Positions 5,837 through 5,968 of a DNA stretch of 5,968 nucleotides are shown here, one piece after another; position 1 is the first letter of the stretch, and each line of letters begins with the position of its first letter. The notes beneath the pieces were generated by a model. It was given only the letters and a program-made list of their open reading frames with translations, was not told where the DNA came from and ran no database searches. Location of the stretch: assembly GCA_030835065.1 (NCBI GenBank), contig JAUQWR010000208.1, positions 1 through 5,968 on the forward strand. The letters run 5' to 3'. The position numbers were made by a program, and so were the translations under genes. This DNA comes from Candidatus Kapaibacterium sp. (GTDB lineage: Bacteria; Bacteroidota; Ignavibacteria; Kapaibacteriales; UBA2268).

Positions 5837-5968
5837 ATGCAAAACAATATAAAACCTGAATGGACTCCGGACGATGCAGGCACTGAGTTTGCATCATTTG
5901 TTATGCCCGGTATTAGCGATAAAGAATCTGCAAAAAACAGATTTAAAACTAAAATAAAAAAACAAGAA
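5837..5968 (+). CDS. Unrecognised protein, N-terminal fragment
   Basis: An open frame of 44 codons runs from ATG at 5837 to the right edge. An in-frame TAA lies directly before it (5834-5836), so this is the earliest possible ATG, 20 bases after the dehydrogenase stop on the same strand, and co-transcription is plausible. The peptide begins MQNNIKPEWTPDDAGTEF, then ASFVMPGISDKESAKNRF and a Lys-rich stretch. It has no signal peptide, so the N-terminus is probably cytoplasmic. No Shine-Dalgarno sequence is visible, and a later start at Met23 (5903) cannot be excluded. I do not recognise a family, and too little is present to suggest a function. Confidence 0.5.
   Translation, partial: MQNNIKPEWTPDDAGTEFASFVMPGISDKESAKNRFKTKIKKQE

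Overview
The window is AT-rich and carries chromosomal, mostly envelope-directed genes. Several signs point to a member of the Bacteroidota/Chlorobiota (FCB) group: a BatC-like/BatD pair, a fused CrtYcd-type lycopene cyclase domain protein, a type IX secretion (T9SS) C-terminal sorting domain, and a tRNA promoter with a perfect Bacteroidota-type -7 element (TAnnTTTG). Three genes also have recognisable Shine-Dalgarno (SD) sequences, which are weak or absent in many Bacteroidia and Flavobacteriia. A deeper lineage such as Ignavibacteria or Kapabacteria is therefore possible, but this is inference.

Layout. Positions 2176 to 1 (minus strand) form one tightly packed transcription unit: a small TPR-type lipoprotein (BatC/BatE-like), BatD, and the first codons of a probable family 2 glycosyltransferase that runs off the left edge. 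The genes overlap by 7 and 17 bases. Diverging from it at 2230 (plus) is an integral-membrane lycopene cyclase domain protein, followed by tRNA-Arg(TCT) with its own promoter. A strong hairpin at 3031-3060 can terminate both the tRNA and the converging minus-strand PhoD-like phosphatase gene (4398 to 3064). From a 92-base divergent control region (4399-4490), a soluble PQQ-dependent sugar dehydrogenase with a T9SS sorting domain is read on the plus strand (4491-5816). After it an unrecognised gene starts at 5837 and leaves the right edge.

How the parts relate. The Bat genes belong to a family of envelope proteins linked to stress or aerotolerance. They normally accompany the von Willebrand factor A (VWA) proteins BatA and BatB, which are absent here. 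The phosphatase and the sugar dehydrogenase are both exported enzymes. They share a divergent promoter region with two perfect inverted repeats, a 14-base palindrome and a 12+12-base repeat, so co-regulation is plausible. Points most worth checking are those two dyads, the replacement of the expected metal-ligand cysteine of PhoD by glycine, and the substituted sugar-contact positions in the dehydrogenase. No mobile element, CRISPR array or clearly new multi-gene system is visible.
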